Origin: Caryophanales bacterium
GTDB taxonomy: Bacteria > Bacillota_I > Bacilli_A > Izemoplasmatales > UBA1188
DNA length: 64,000 nucleotides
NCBI GenBank assembly: GCA_020633845.1
Contig: JACKCW010000001.1
Location: 1 to 64,000 of the forward strand
Reading direction: 5' to 3'
A model generated the notes under the pieces. It made no database searches, was not told where the DNA came from, and saw only the letters and a list, made by a program, of their open reading frames with translations. Every line of letters starts with the position of its first letter. The first letter of the stretch is position 1. The position numbers and the translations under genes were made by a program. This document shows positions 50,844-60,282 of the stretch, one piece after another.

Positions 50844-52076
50844 CTAACTAGTGGTTGTAGTTGATATAGCCCTTCTGAAAGTAATATTTACTGTCATGTT
50901 GCTTCCGTTTCTTAAAATACCAATGGAGGCGGTATCACCGATTTTTGCATTTTGGAGATATGCCCCGAGGTCGCTAGTAGTACTAACGGTACTGCCGTCA
51001 ATTGAGACAATAATATCATTAGCGATTAACACTCCATAACTGCTTCCGGTTTCCGATACCTCAATTACTAATACTCCGGATGTAACTCCATCCGGTACAG
51101 AGTATTCAATTCTTCCGGCGGAGGTCAGATTTTCGACTGAAGTGACGGTAATCCCGAAAGATACGTTTCCGGTATATTCATTTCCTTCTTCCAGATAAGA
51201 AATAACGGTTTTAACGAGATTAATCGGAATCGCAAAATTAAGGCCTTCCACATCGGTAGACGCATATTTAACCGAGTTAATGCCAATGCATTCTCCATCT
51301 AAGTTATAAAGACCGCCGCCCGAGTTTCCCGGATTAATAGCGGCGTCATGTTGAATATAGCTGGAAATGGTGTTTACAGCCCCGTCGTCATCTAGAAGAT
51401 TTCGATCAAGACCGGAGACGATGCCAAAGTTAACACTTCCGTAAAGTGAGGAGCCTTTCGGGTTTCCAATCGCCAGAACGAACTGTCCGACTTTTAAATC
51501 ATCACTGTCACCAAGAGGCACCACCTGAAAAGTAAGGTTGGTATCAAAGGTGAGTACGGCGAGGTCGGTTGTTTCGTCTTCTCCCATAAGTTGAGCGCTA
51601 ATTGAAGTACCATCCGAAAAATCGGCGGTAAAACTGGTTCCGTCTTCAACTACATGTTGGTTGGTTATAAAATAATAACGATAAAGATAACTTTCACCTT
51701 CAAGATTGATCTTTTTATAAATAACTCCGGATCCGGTAGCGTATGGCGTTTGTTCGCCCTCTGTCGTAGTATAATTGGTAATTCCGATATTTCCTTGGCC
51801 GGTTCCTTCAATTACGTCATAAATCTGTTTTTGAATAGTTTCTGCGTCTATCGTTCCGCCGACAAACTCTTCATAAAGAGCCGAATAGATATCATCATAC
51901 AAATCCGACTTTGCCTGTTCGTAAACCTGAGAATATATTTCGGCAACTATTGAACTTTTGTCTATTTCAAAATTGGTTGTCGTATTCGTTGTGGCATTGC
52001 CGAAAGAAATTGTGCAGCCGGTAAGAGTAAAAGACATCAGGACGATGGAAAATATTATTCCAATTTTTCTTTTCAT
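50844..52076 (-). CDS. HtrA-like serine protease, lipoprotein with PDZ domain
   Basis: 410 residues. N-terminal lipoprotein signal with lipobox LTGC (Cys near 21), an acidic helical linker, then the trypsin-like domain: histidine in NQHVVEDG, aspartate in ETTDLAVLTF, serine in NPGNSGGGLY. A PDZ domain follows (SGVLVIEVSETGSSYGVLIANDIIVSIDG). Degrades or refolds misfolded envelope proteins. Normally such proteins are anchored by a transmembrane helix; the lipid anchor here is a variant. Ends the pfkA-rsgA-rpe unit, 4 nt after rpe. Confidence 0.92.
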   Translation of the reverse strand: MKRKIGIIFSIVLMSFTLTGCTISFGNATTNTTTNFEIDKSSIVAEIYSQVYEQAKSDLYDDIYSALYEEFVGGTIDAETIQKQIYDVIEGTGQGNIGITNYTTTEGEQTPYATGSGVIYKKINLEGESYLYRYYFITNQHVVEDGTSFTADFSDGTSISAQLMGEDETTDLAVLTFDTNLTFQVVPLGDSDDLKVGQFVLAIGNPKGSSLYGSVNFGIVSGLDRNLLDDDGAVNTISSYIQHDAAINPGNSGGGLYNLDGECIGINSVKYASTDVEGLNFAIPINLVKTVISYLEEGNEYTGNVSFGITVTSVENLTSAGRIEYSVPDGVTSGVLVIEVSETGSSYGVLIANDIIVSIDGSTVSTTSDLGAYLQNAKIGDTASIGILRNGSNMTVNITFRRAISTTTTS

Positions 52077-52080
52077 TTTA

Positions 52081-52719
52081 TTACCTCAAAGATAAAAATT
52101 CTTTAAATACTTTTACCGGATCGGCCGCTTTAGTAATAGCCGTTCCGATAACCGCGATATCCACATAATCTTTAACCAGTCCGGCGGTTTCGATATTTAT
52201 GCCGCCATCGATAGAAATCACATAATGGAGATTGTGCTCTTTTTTATATTCGCTTAAAAACTTCACTTTTTCAATAGCGGAAGGCATAAAAGACTGTCCC
52301 CCTTTACCCGGTTCTACACTCATAATCAAAACATATTCCAAATTAGAAAGATAAGGAATCAATTCTTTTACATCGGTTTCGGGTTTTATCGAAAGGCCGG
52401 CCTTAACTTTCAGGCTATGAATCTTTTCAATATTTTCATTGATATTTCCGGTTTCCAAGTGAAAAGTGATATAATCGGCGCCGGCTTCGGCATATTTTTC
52501 AAGAATGAGACCAGGAGTCACTGTCATTAGGTGAACATCAATCACTGAGCAAGGATTGGCAACGGCGGCTCTTTTTACTATTTTCTCGTCAAAAGAAACG
52601 TTTTCGACGAAATTGCCGTCCATAATGTCCATATGAAGAAGAGGAGCGTATCGAAGATGTTTTAATGCCTCTTCCAAATGATTTAAATCAAGATTAAGAA
52701 TAGATAAAGATACTATCAT
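52081..52719 (-). CDS. rpe: Ribulose-phosphate 3-epimerase
   Basis: 212-residue TIM barrel. LLHMDIMDGNFVENVSF, DVHLMTVTPG, SVEPGKGGQSF and SIDGGIN carry the metal- and substrate-binding residues. Pentose-phosphate pathway. Overlaps the rsgA stop by 1 nt (TAATG), as in Bacillus rsgA-rpe. Confidence 0.95.
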   Translation of the reverse strand: MIVSLSILNLDLNHLEEALKHLRYAPLLHMDIMDGNFVENVSFDEKIVKRAAVANPCSVIDVHLMTVTPGLILEKYAEAGADYITFHLETGNINENIEKIHSLKVKAGLSIKPETDVKELIPYLSNLEYVLIMSVEPGKGGQSFMPSAIEKVKFLSEYKKEHNLHYVISIDGGINIETAGLVKDYVDIAVIGTAITKAADPVKVFKEFLSLR

Positions 52720-53594
52720 TATTTCTCCTTCCGGTAAACCGGTTTTAAAGCCACCAGTTCTCCGTATATTTTTTTATAGTTTTCATAACGAGAAGCAAGT
52801 ATTTTTCCTTCGCTAACCAGTTTTTTTACCTGACATCCCGGTTCTTTTAAATGAAGGCACTGATTAAAACGACACTGGTTTAGCACTTCGACAAACTCCG
52901 GAAAATATTCTTTTAAATCGCTTGGATTAATCGATAAAAATTCTAAACTGGAAAACCCCGGCGTATCCGCAATCAAGTAGGTTGACACATTTAAAATCTC
53001 GGTATGTCTTGTGGTGTGTTTTCCTCTTCCAAGCGCACTAGAAATTTCTTGCGTCTTAAGAAGAAGAGAAGGAGAAAGATAATTTAAAAAATGACTTTTT
53101 CCGGATCCGGTTTGCCCGGAGACCACACCGATTTTTCCTTTGATTAATTCTTTAAAAGATTCTTCTTTTTCCATCCCGTCTTTTCTCGAATAAAAGACCT
53201 TGTAGTATTTCTCATAATAAGACATTTTTTCTCTTATATCTATCATTTCGCTTTCGCTTGCTAAATCGCATTTAGTAACGATAATATAAGGTTCAGTGTT
53301 TTTTTCGATTATATTGATTAAAAACCGGTCTAATAGTTCAAAACTAAAGTCCGGTTTTTTCATCGAGATAAAGAGAAGAACATAATCAACGTTCGCAATA
53401 AAAGGACGAGTAAAATCATTCTTTCTTTCTTCTATTTTATTTATTATTTGATCATTAAACTCCACGTTGTCGCCAACTTTCGGACTTAAAGACTGATAAC
53501 GAAAAACGCCCCGAGGTTTGCATTCGTATTTTTTTGTGTCTTCGCCAAGAACCGTATAGACCCCGGCAACCAGTTTAATGATTTTCCCCTGCAA
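52719..53594 (-). CDS. rsgA: Ribosome small-subunit-dependent GTPase A
   Basis: 291 residues with circularly permuted GTPase motifs: G4 (IVTKCD) before G1 (GQTGSGKSHFLN) and G3 (DTPGF), an N-terminal OB domain and a C-terminal zinc finger (CRFNQCLHLKEPGC). Late 30S maturation factor. Follows pfkA by 6 nt; the usual upstream prpC-prkC phosphatase/kinase pair is missing. Confidence 0.95.
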   Translation of the reverse strand: MQGKIIKLVAGVYTVLGEDTKKYECKPRGVFRYQSLSPKVGDNVEFNDQIINKIEERKNDFTRPFIANVDYVLLFISMKKPDFSFELLDRFLINIIEKNTEPYIIVTKCDLASESEMIDIREKMSYYEKYYKVFYSRKDGMEKEESFKELIKGKIGVVSGQTGSGKSHFLNYLSPSLLLKTQEISSALGRGKHTTRHTEILNVSTYLIADTPGFSSLEFLSINPSDLKEYFPEFVEVLNQCRFNQCLHLKEPGCQVKKLVSEGKILASRYENYKKIYGELVALKPVYRKEK

Positions 53595-53600
53595 TTTTTA

Positions 53601-54731
53601 TTAATCTCCGAATTCGATGCCGATCGACTTAGCGGTTCTTAGAAGATCTGAATCCAAAGAAACGTTTTTAGCTCCGCCTTTAGAAGTTTCTCCGACCGGG
53701 CCATTTCCGACGACATCAGTGATAGGAATAAGGGTTAATTCTTCGCCTCTTAGAGACACCATTTTTCCATATTCCCCTTTATATAAAGCCTCAACGGCAT
53801 ATGAACCATATCTGAAACTTAGAACTTTATCATAGCAGTCGGTTTCCCCGCCCCGCTGAATATACCCGAGATTAGTGCTTCTTACTTCTTGAGAGGTAAC
53901 CGGGAAAATTAATGCTTCTAGTTCTTTAGCAATTCTTTCACCGATTCCGCCTAACTTAACACTGTCAGGGTATTTGTTATCTTCTCTTTTCACAACTTCG
54001 CCGGTTTTGGATTTAGCGCCTTCTGAGACACATACCACCGCTCCGGTTTGACCTTTCTTATAACGGCTTATTAAATCTTCGGCAACCTTTTCTATGTCAT
54101 ATGGAATTTCCGGGATTAGGATTACATCCGCATTCCCGGCGAGTCCGCCTTCTAAAGCCAACCAGCCGGCATGGCGTCCCATAACTTCAAGAACCATAAT
54201 TCTGTCGTGGCTAAAAGCTGTCGTTCTAACTGAATTTATAGCATGAACTATTTGTGCTACCGCTGATGAATAGCCAAAAGTCTGGTCGGTATAAGGCACA
54301 TCGTTATCAATTGTCTTCGGAACGCAAACCACTTTTATTCCCGCTCTCATGAAATCGCGGGCGCTCGTAATTGATCCGTCGCCGCCGACAATGATTAAGG
54401 CATCGACCTTATCCTTTTTCATATTCTCTATCGCAACGTTTGAAACATTGCTGTATGTTACATTTCCATTTTCATCTTCCTCTCTGTAATTAAACAAATT
54501 GACTTTGTTGGAATTACCGAGAATCGATCCGCCTTTTCCTAAAATATTGTATACAAGCTCATCGGTCAAGACGACGTAATCATTAGTGTAAAGCCCAAAG
54601 TATCCTCTTTTAAAACCAAGAACTTCACAACCCTTAAGAGTGGCGGTCCTTACGACACTCTCTAAAACGGCGTTTAATCCGCAGCAGTCTCCGCCGCTCG
54701 TTAAAATGCCAATCCTCTTTATATTGTCCAT
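53601..54731 (-). CDS. pfkA: 6-phosphofructokinase (G104/K124 type)
   Basis: 376 residues. TSGGDCCGLN binds nucleotide; GGDGS at 116-120 puts Gly119 at the position (E. coli 104) that selects ATP, while PKTIDND has Lys139 at the position (E. coli 124) typical of PPi-dependent and group III enzymes; Asp142 is the catalytic base. This Gly/Lys pair marks the group III family, whose known members are mostly ATP-dependent. Has its own promoter and is followed by rsgA-rpe-htrA. Phosphoryl donor should be tested. Confidence 0.9.
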   Translation of the reverse strand: MDNIKRIGILTSGGDCCGLNAVLESVVRTATLKGCEVLGFKRGYFGLYTNDYVVLTDELVYNILGKGGSILGNSNKVNLFNYREEDENGNVTYSNVSNVAIENMKKDKVDALIIVGGDGSITSARDFMRAGIKVVCVPKTIDNDVPYTDQTFGYSSAVAQIVHAINSVRTTAFSHDRIMVLEVMGRHAGWLALEGGLAGNADVILIPEIPYDIEKVAEDLISRYKKGQTGAVVCVSEGAKSKTGEVVKREDNKYPDSVKLGGIGERIAKELEALIFPVTSQEVRSTNLGYIQRGGETDCYDKVLSFRYGSYAVEALYKGEYGKMVSLRGEELTLIPITDVVGNGPVGETSKGGAKNVSLDSDLLRTAKSIGIEFGD

Positions 54732-54755
54732 TTTATTTCCTCCGAAACATTAAAT

Positions 54756-54784
54756 AATATATCATCTCTAGTCTTTACAGTCAA
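54756..54784 (-). promoter_or_regulatory. pfkA promoter
   Basis: TTGACT (54779-54784), 17-nt spacer, TATATT (54756-54761) on the minus strand, about 25 nt before the start codon. Confidence 0.8.
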
Positions 54785-54804
54785 TTAAATACCAATTAAG
54801 AATA

Positions 54805-55827
54805 TTAGGATTTGACTGTGCTTCTGAGTTGTCCGCAAGCGGCGCTTATATCGTCTCCCATTCTTTTTCTTAGGGTAACATTTATTCCTCTTTCTTTCAG
54901 TCTTGAATAAAATGCCATGACGCTTTTTTCATCGGAAGCCTCAAATTTAAATTCTTTGACCGGGTTATAAGGAATCAGGTTCACATAAGCATTAAGACCT
55001 CTGATAATATCGGCCAGTTTATCGGCCATTAAAAGAGAATCGTTAATTCCTTTTAAAAGAAGATACTCAAAGGTTATTCTTCTTCCCGTCACATCAAAAT
55101 AATCCGAGGCGGCTTTAATCAAGTCTCTAAGCGGATAAGCTTTGTTTATCGGCATTATTCTTGTGCGCAATTCGTCGGTCGGGGCATGAAGAGATATTGC
55201 GAGATTAATCGGGATATTTTTCTCGGAAAGTTTATAGATAGCTGGAACGATACCCGAAGTTGAAAGAGTGATATGACGAATCCCGATTTCTAAACCATAT
55301 GGGTCGTTAATGATGTTGATGAATTTTAAAACCTCATCAAGATTGTCTAACGGTTCTCCGGTTCCCATAATAACAACATGAGTTATTTTTTCGTTTTCTT
55401 CCCTTTCCGTTTGTAAAATCATCGAAACCATTTCAGCTGCTCGAAGATTTCTCGTTTTCTTTTTTAAACCGGAGGCACAGAAAGCGCATCCCATGTTGCA
55501 GCCAACCTGGCTCGAAACACATATGGAGTTACCATATGAATGATGCATTAAGACGGCTTCAACCTTAGAATTATCTTTTAAAGAATAAAGATATTTAACC
55601 GTTGAATCTTTAGAAATTTCTTTTTTATCTATTACAGGAAATTCCATGGAAAAGGCTGAATTCAGGAATTCTCTTAAGTCCTTTGAGAGATTGGTCATAA
55701 GCAAAAAATCAAAAGTTTTCTTTTTATAAATCCAACCGAAAAGTTGGGTGGCCGAGAATTTCTTATAGCCGCCCGATGACAACATGTCTTCTATTTCGTT
55801 TCTGGTATATTCAAATATAGTATCCAT
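54805..55827 (-). CDS. rlmN: 23S rRNA A2503 / tRNA A37 C2-methyltransferase
   Basis: 340-residue radical-SAM enzyme. CNMGCAFC binds the 4Fe-4S cluster, GTGEPLDN is the GGEP-like motif, and SAACGQLR near the end holds the second methyl-carrier cysteine. Start overlaps the pheT stop by 1 nt (TAATG). In Bacillus rlmN stands next to prpC-prkC-rsgA; here it is the tail of the pheS-pheT unit. Confidence 0.96.
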   Translation of the reverse strand: MDTIFEYTRNEIEDMLSSGGYKKFSATQLFGWIYKKKTFDFLLMTNLSKDLREFLNSAFSMEFPVIDKKEISKDSTVKYLYSLKDNSKVEAVLMHHSYGNSICVSSQVGCNMGCAFCASGLKKKTRNLRAAEMVSMILQTEREENEKITHVVIMGTGEPLDNLDEVLKFINIINDPYGLEIGIRHITLSTSGIVPAIYKLSEKNIPINLAISLHAPTDELRTRIMPINKAYPLRDLIKAASDYFDVTGRRITFEYLLLKGINDSLLMADKLADIIRGLNAYVNLIPYNPVKEFKFEASDEKSVMAFYSRLKERGINVTLRKRMGDDISAACGQLRSTVKS

Positions 55828-58187
55828 TATTCTCTTAAAGTTATTCCTTCGTTTAATAAACCGGCGAGGATTTCCGCAATATAAGAATCAACTTCTACTG
55901 CTTCTAAGGTTTTCTTCATATCCGAAAAAGTAAGAGTAAGCGCCAGTTGCTTCTTATCTTTTTCCAGCTTTTCTCCGGTGTACAAATCAAAAATGCTGAT
56001 ATCCGAAAGACTTCTTTTTCCGTATTTTTTGATTTTACCCATTAAACTTTCCGCCGTTAACGAAGAAGGCACAACTAAAGCCAAGTCTCTTTTGATTGAA
56101 GGATATTTAGAGATTTCCTTCACGGTTTTTAACGGATGAGAAGCATTGTATAATTTTTCGGCATTGATTTCAAACACGAAAGTTTTAGGGACATCAAACT
56201 CTTTTTGGGTTTCCGGATGAATAAGTCCAATAAATCCTATCGGTTCTCTTCCGCTTAATAATACAGCCGATACTCCGGGATGAAGACCTTTAAGAGGAGA
56301 CGCGGGATAAATGAAACAATAGTTCTTAATGGAAAGTTTGGTAAAGACGTTTTCCAAAAGCCCTTTTACATAAAAGAAATCCGCTTCTTCTTTTTTGCCG
56401 CTCCATAGGGTGCTCGAAATAAGACCGGAAAGCGCTCCTGAAACTAATGTTTCTTCTTTATCCAAAGTATAATTTCTTCCGATTTCAAAAATAAAATTGT
56501 CTTCTATTTTATGGTAAACATTATATTTAAGAGTGTTAAGAAGAGACGGCAGTAAAGAATGTCTCATATAAGTTCTTTCATCTGATAAAGGATTTGATAT
56601 CTTTACTTTTTCCATTTCTTTATTATCAAAATAAGATACTTCTTTCCCGTTAACCAAAGAATAAGTGATCACCTCGTTTAAACTGAAAGAAAGAAGATGC
56701 CTTAATTTTCTGATGAATTTTTGGTAATCATTATGTTTTCCTGCCGAGTATGAGGCAGGAATAGAGGAGGCTATTTTTTCATAGCCGTTAATTCTGACAA
56801 TTTCTTCAATTAGGTCTTGATAAGTTTCGATATCGCTTCTTCTTGGCGGTATACTTACTTGATAGACGCCGTCTTTATAAGAAAAATCAAAAGACAAACC
56901 CGAAAATACCTTATCAATTTCTTCGCTTGAATAATGACGGGCGAGAACCTTTTCTATTTTCTCTAAAGATATTTCAATCTTCTTGTCTTCTTTTGGAAGA
57001 TTATTAAAGCACGACCCGCCTTTTAATATTTCTCCGGAAGCCAATTTCTCTAAAAGATATGCGGCCAAATCAAGAGCATACTTGCTCATAAGAGGATCAA
57101 TTCCCTTTTCAAAACGGGTACTTGATTCCGAAACTAAGTCCAATCTCTTCGAAGTTCTCTGAATATTTTTCGGATTAAAGTTAGCCGATTCGAGGAAGAT
57201 GGAGGTGGTATCATTTTCAACTTCGCTCTCTATTCCGCCCATAACACCGCCAAGACAAAGCGGAGTAATTCCGTCTGTAATTACGATATCATCTTTAGAT
57301 AAAATTCTTTCTTTATTATCCAAGGTATAAAACTTTTCCTTGTCTTCCGCCATTTTAACCACAATCTTCTTGGTTTTAATCGCATTATAATTAAAAGCAT
57401 GAAGAGGCTGACCAGTAATCATCAAAACATAATTTGTAACATCAACCACATTGTTTATCGGTCTGACATTCATTTTTATAAGTGCACCTTTAAGCCAAGA
57501 TGGAGATTCTTTTATCTTTACATTTTTAATCACCTTAGAATAATAGGCTCGGCAGTTTTCGGTTTCGGTTGAAACGGAAATATCCGCCTCTTCTTCTTTT
57601 TCATTATATTTTATTTCATCTAAATGAAAAGAAGTATTAAGCATGGCAGCAGTATCGTGAGCAACGCCAATGATGCTTAAAAGATCCGAGCGGTTCGGAG
57701 TTAATTCTATTTCTAAAATCATATCATCCAAATGAAGATATGCAATCGGATCAATACCGATAGGGGCATCATCGTCCAAATAATATATTCCTTCATATCC
57801 CTGAAATTTTGCGTCGATTCCGAGTTCTTCCAAAGAACAGTTCATCCCGCAAGATTCCACACCGCGAATTAAAGCTTTTTTCATCACGCCTCCCGGGAGA
57901 GAGACTCCTTCCTTGGCGACAATTACTTTTTTCCCTTCCATAACATTCGGAGCACCGCAAACGATATCTTGAACAGTATCGCCGGTATCCACGGTGGTGA
58001 TATGAAGATGATTACTATCCGGGTGTTCCTTAACTTTTAAAATCTTGCCTATCGTTAAACCTTTAACACTCACAAAAGGAGCAAAAGAATCTACTTCCGC
58101 GCTCTTTAATGAAAACTGTCTCACAAACTCTTTGTCGTCGACATTAATATCAACGTACTCTTTAAGTAATTTAAGCGGTATTAGCAT
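55827..58187 (-). CDS. pheT: Phenylalanyl-tRNA synthetase beta subunit
   Basis: 786 residues from MLIPLKLLKEYVDI; the ATG at 58187 has GGAGG 8 nt upstream, while the longer frame begins in the pheS end. Domains in order: B1 and EMAP-like tRNA-binding domain (about 40-150, with CGAPNVMEGKKVIVA), B3/B4 editing region, B5 domain near 400-470, and C-terminal ferredoxin-like anticodon-binding domain (ISKYPSIKRDLALVV). Works as an alpha2beta2 tetramer with PheS. Confidence 0.96.
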   Translation of the reverse strand: MLIPLKLLKEYVDINVDDKEFVRQFSLKSAEVDSFAPFVSVKGLTIGKILKVKEHPDSNHLHITTVDTGDTVQDIVCGAPNVMEGKKVIVAKEGVSLPGGVMKKALIRGVESCGMNCSLEELGIDAKFQGYEGIYYLDDDAPIGIDPIAYLHLDDMILEIELTPNRSDLLSIIGVAHDTAAMLNTSFHLDEIKYNEKEEEADISVSTETENCRAYYSKVIKNVKIKESPSWLKGALIKMNVRPINNVVDVTNYVLMITGQPLHAFNYNAIKTKKIVVKMAEDKEKFYTLDNKERILSKDDIVITDGITPLCLGGVMGGIESEVENDTTSIFLESANFNPKNIQRTSKRLDLVSESSTRFEKGIDPLMSKYALDLAAYLLEKLASGEILKGGSCFNNLPKEDKKIEISLEKIEKVLARHYSSEEIDKVFSGLSFDFSYKDGVYQVSIPPRRSDIETYQDLIEEIVRINGYEKIASSIPASYSAGKHNDYQKFIRKLRHLLSFSLNEVITYSLVNGKEVSYFDNKEMEKVKISNPLSDERTYMRHSLLPSLLNTLKYNVYHKIEDNFIFEIGRNYTLDKEETLVSGALSGLISSTLWSGKKEEADFFYVKGLLENVFTKLSIKNYCFIYPASPLKGLHPGVSAVLLSGREPIGFIGLIHPETQKEFDVPKTFVFEINAEKLYNASHPLKTVKEISKYPSIKRDLALVVPSSLTAESLMGKIKKYGKRSLSDISIFDLYTGEKLEKDKKQLALTLTFSDMKKTLEAVEVDSYIAEILAGLLNEGITLRE

Positions 58188-58200
58188 TTTTGTTTCCTCC

Positions 58201-59226
58201 CTACTTGAACTGTTCAATGAAACGTTTATCGTTCATATAGAACAATCTTATATCGTCGATTCCGTATTTAAGCATCGCAATTCTTTCGACACCCATTCCG
58301 AAAGCGTATCCTTGGTACACTTTAGAATCATATCCGCACATATCAAGGACGTTATTGTTAACCATGCCGGCGCCGAGTATTTCTATCCACCCGGTATTTT
58401 TGCATAATGAACAACCCTTCCCGTGACATTTAAAACAGGACACATCAACTTCAATTGAAGGCTCGGTAAACGGAAAATATGAAGGACGAAGACGAATTTC
58501 TCGATCTTCTCCAAACATTTTTCTCGCAAGAGTTAGAAGAGTTCCCTTTAAATCAGCCATGGTTACGTCTTTATTCACCACCAGTCCTTCGATTTGGGTG
58601 AATTGATGAGAATGAGTCGCATCGTCGTCATCTCTTCGATAAACTTTGCCGGGGCAAATAATTCTAACATCTTTTTTTCCGCCGTATTCTATCATCGTGT
58701 GAGCTTGAGCCCCCGATGTCTGAGTTCTAAGAAGTCTTTCGGCGTTGATGTAAAAGGTGTCTTGCATGGCTCTGGCCGGATGATCTTTCGGAATATTTAA
58801 AAGTTCAAAGTTAAATCTGTCGCTTTCGATTTCAGGACCATCTTTTACTTCAAAACCGAGGCCGATAAATAAATCTTCCACTTCTTCTATAACCTCATTG
58901 AGCACGTGGATAGAACCGGTATTAAATTCTTTACCAGGCAAGGTTATATCTACTTTTTCGCTTTCAAGTTTTTGACCTATTTCTTTTTCTTCAATTTCTT
59001 TTTTCTTCTCGTCAAAAAGATCGGCCGCTAAATTTTTAAGCGCATTAACTTTTTCACCATAGGCCGGTTTTTCTTCTTGAGAAAGATTTTTCATTTCTCC
59101 CATTAAAGAAGGGATAAGACCTTTTTTTCCGAGATATGCCGCTTTGATTTCTAAAAGTTTCTGCATACTCATGTCTTTTTCTTTAAGTTCGTTTTTAATC
59201 TGTTTTTTTAACTCTTCTTTTTCCAT
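58201..59226 (-). CDS. pheS: Phenylalanyl-tRNA synthetase alpha subunit
   Basis: 341 residues: N-terminal coiled coil, then the class II core with motif 2 ([22 protein letters not shown]) and motif 3 ([13 protein letters not shown]). The cysteine-rich [12 protein letters not shown] insert is the usual zinc-like element. Starts directly after a T-box leader whose terminator ends 10 nt upstream of the GGAGG site. Confidence 0.97.
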   Translation of the reverse strand: MEKEELKKQIKNELKEKDMSMQKLLEIKAAYLGKKGLIPSLMGEMKNLSQEEKPAYGEKVNALKNLAADLFDEKKKEIEEKEIGQKLESEKVDITLPGKEFNTGSIHVLNEVIEEVEDLFIGLGFEVKDGPEIESDRFNFELLNIPKDHPARAMQDTFYINAERLLRTQTSGAQAHTMIEYGGKKDVRIICPGKVYRRDDDDATHSHQFTQIEGLVVNKDVTMADLKGTLLTLARKMFGEDREIRLRPSYFPFTEPSIEVDVSCFKCHGKGCSLCKNTGWIEILGAGMVNNNVLDMCGYDSKVYQGYAFGMGVERIAMLKYGIDDIRLFYMNDKRFIEQFK

Positions 59227-59231
59227 AAGTC

Positions 59232-59455
59232 CTCCAAAAAAATAAAAGCATCCTAATCAAAAGGACGCTTTAGACGTGGTACCACCTTAATTTCGGGCAA
59301 AATGTCCGACACTCGTTTATCCATAACGCTGGATAAGCGGGGAGTATTAATCCCGCTAAAGGGTGAATTCACGAGAGGCTATTTTAAGATGCTTCCACCA
59401 TCCATCTTTCGCTTTTAAACCGCATTTCTCGCTACTTTTCCTTATCATTGCTTTA
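59232..59455 (-). ncRNA. T-box riboswitch, tRNA-Phe specific
   Basis: The hallmark AAGGTGGTACCACG lies at 59275-59288 (minus strand). Upstream, Stem I shows AAGTAGCGAGAA, and GTGAATTCACC places a TTC (UUC, Phe) specifier at 59365-59367. Downstream a terminator with 9-bp arms (59263-59271 with 59245-59253) and a T-run precedes the pheS ribosome site. Uncharged tRNA-Phe should stabilise the antiterminator and switch on pheS-pheT-rlmN. Confidence 0.93.
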
Positions 59456-59461
59456 TATATA

Positions 59462-59490
59462 ATTATATATTATTGTTATCTTCTCTTCAA
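59462..59490 (-). promoter_or_regulatory. Promoter for the pheS T-box transcript
   Basis: TTGAAG (59485-59490), 17-nt spacer, perfect TATAAT (59462-59467) on the minus strand, immediately after the stop of the upstream gene. Confidence 0.78.
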
Positions 59491-59494
59491 GAAG

Positions 59495-60274
59495 TTATTT
59501 AGTTGAATGAGAAAAGATAAATTTAAAAAGATCGATTATTGCCCAAAAAGGAGTGATTAATGCGCTAAGCGCAATAACCCAGTCGTATTTTTTAGGAATG
59601 CCTTCCTGAATTATTTTTCTTTCTTCTTCCATATAAATCACCATAAAGAAAATAATAAAAACACTTGTTACAAGCGAGGTGAGGATATTGGGAATAAAAT
59701 TATAACCTGCAACATAAGTAGAAAGATAATAAATAATCCCGCCGGATAAAACAAAGACAAAAGCTAAAAGGAAGAGAAAGATAAACCAGAAATTTCTAAC
59801 TTCTCTTTTATAAATCATATAAAAAACTTGAACGAGAAACATATCGATGATAATCGTTTCCGAAACAGTCATAAATACCACTGAATCCGGGTTATACACA
59901 ACCGCAGAATTTTGATATATATAGTTATATCTTTCCCTTAATACTAAAGAAAGAAGCGCAAGCGCAATCCCTTGAAAAAAAGAATAAAGAAGCGAAAAAA
60001 GAATAGCTAATTTAGGAAAACGAATTGATAAACCCACCATTAAGGCAGATAAAATAAAACAAACTATCGCAATAATCAAAAGATCAATTAGTGGTAAGGC
60101 CATCTCTGTTTGAAGAAAGACGATAGCTGATATAACTAGAATTATGGAAGATAAATATAGCCCATAAAGATGAACCGAATCACTAAGTGATTGTTTTTCA
60201 CCCTTATCTTTTTCTATCGCATCTATTTTTAACTTAAGGGCCTTAATTAAAGGATTAGATGTTTTAAAAGGCAT
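59495..60274 (-). CDS. Bax inhibitor-1/YccA-like membrane protein (BaxI_1 type)
   Basis: 259 residues. NPLIKALK at the start, seven hydrophobic helices, FSLLYSFFQGIALALLSLVL in the middle and EEERKIIQEGIPKKYDWVIA with a final helix agree with the BaxI_1/YccA-like family, which usually ends with a short basic tail after helix 7. Function in bacteria is poorly known; some related proteins are pH-sensitive calcium channels. It lies 8 nt after polC, with the pheS promoter starting directly after its stop. Confidence 0.75.
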   Translation of the reverse strand: MPFKTSNPLIKALKLKIDAIEKDKGEKQSLSDSVHLYGLYLSSIILVISAIVFLQTEMALPLIDLLIIAIVCFILSALMVGLSIRFPKLAILFSLLYSFFQGIALALLSLVLRERYNYIYQNSAVVYNPDSVVFMTVSETIIIDMFLVQVFYMIYKREVRNFWFIFLFLLAFVFVLSGGIIYYLSTYVAGYNFIPNILTSLVTSVFIIFFMVIYMEEERKIIQEGIPKKYDWVIALSALITPFWAIIDLFKFIFSHSTK

Positions 60275-60282
60275 ATAGTCAC

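Noticed and set aside
59466..59494. Very A/T-rich stretch as a possible replication or attachment site
   Set aside because: Explained by a promoter with 17-nt spacing directly between a stop codon and the T-box leader.
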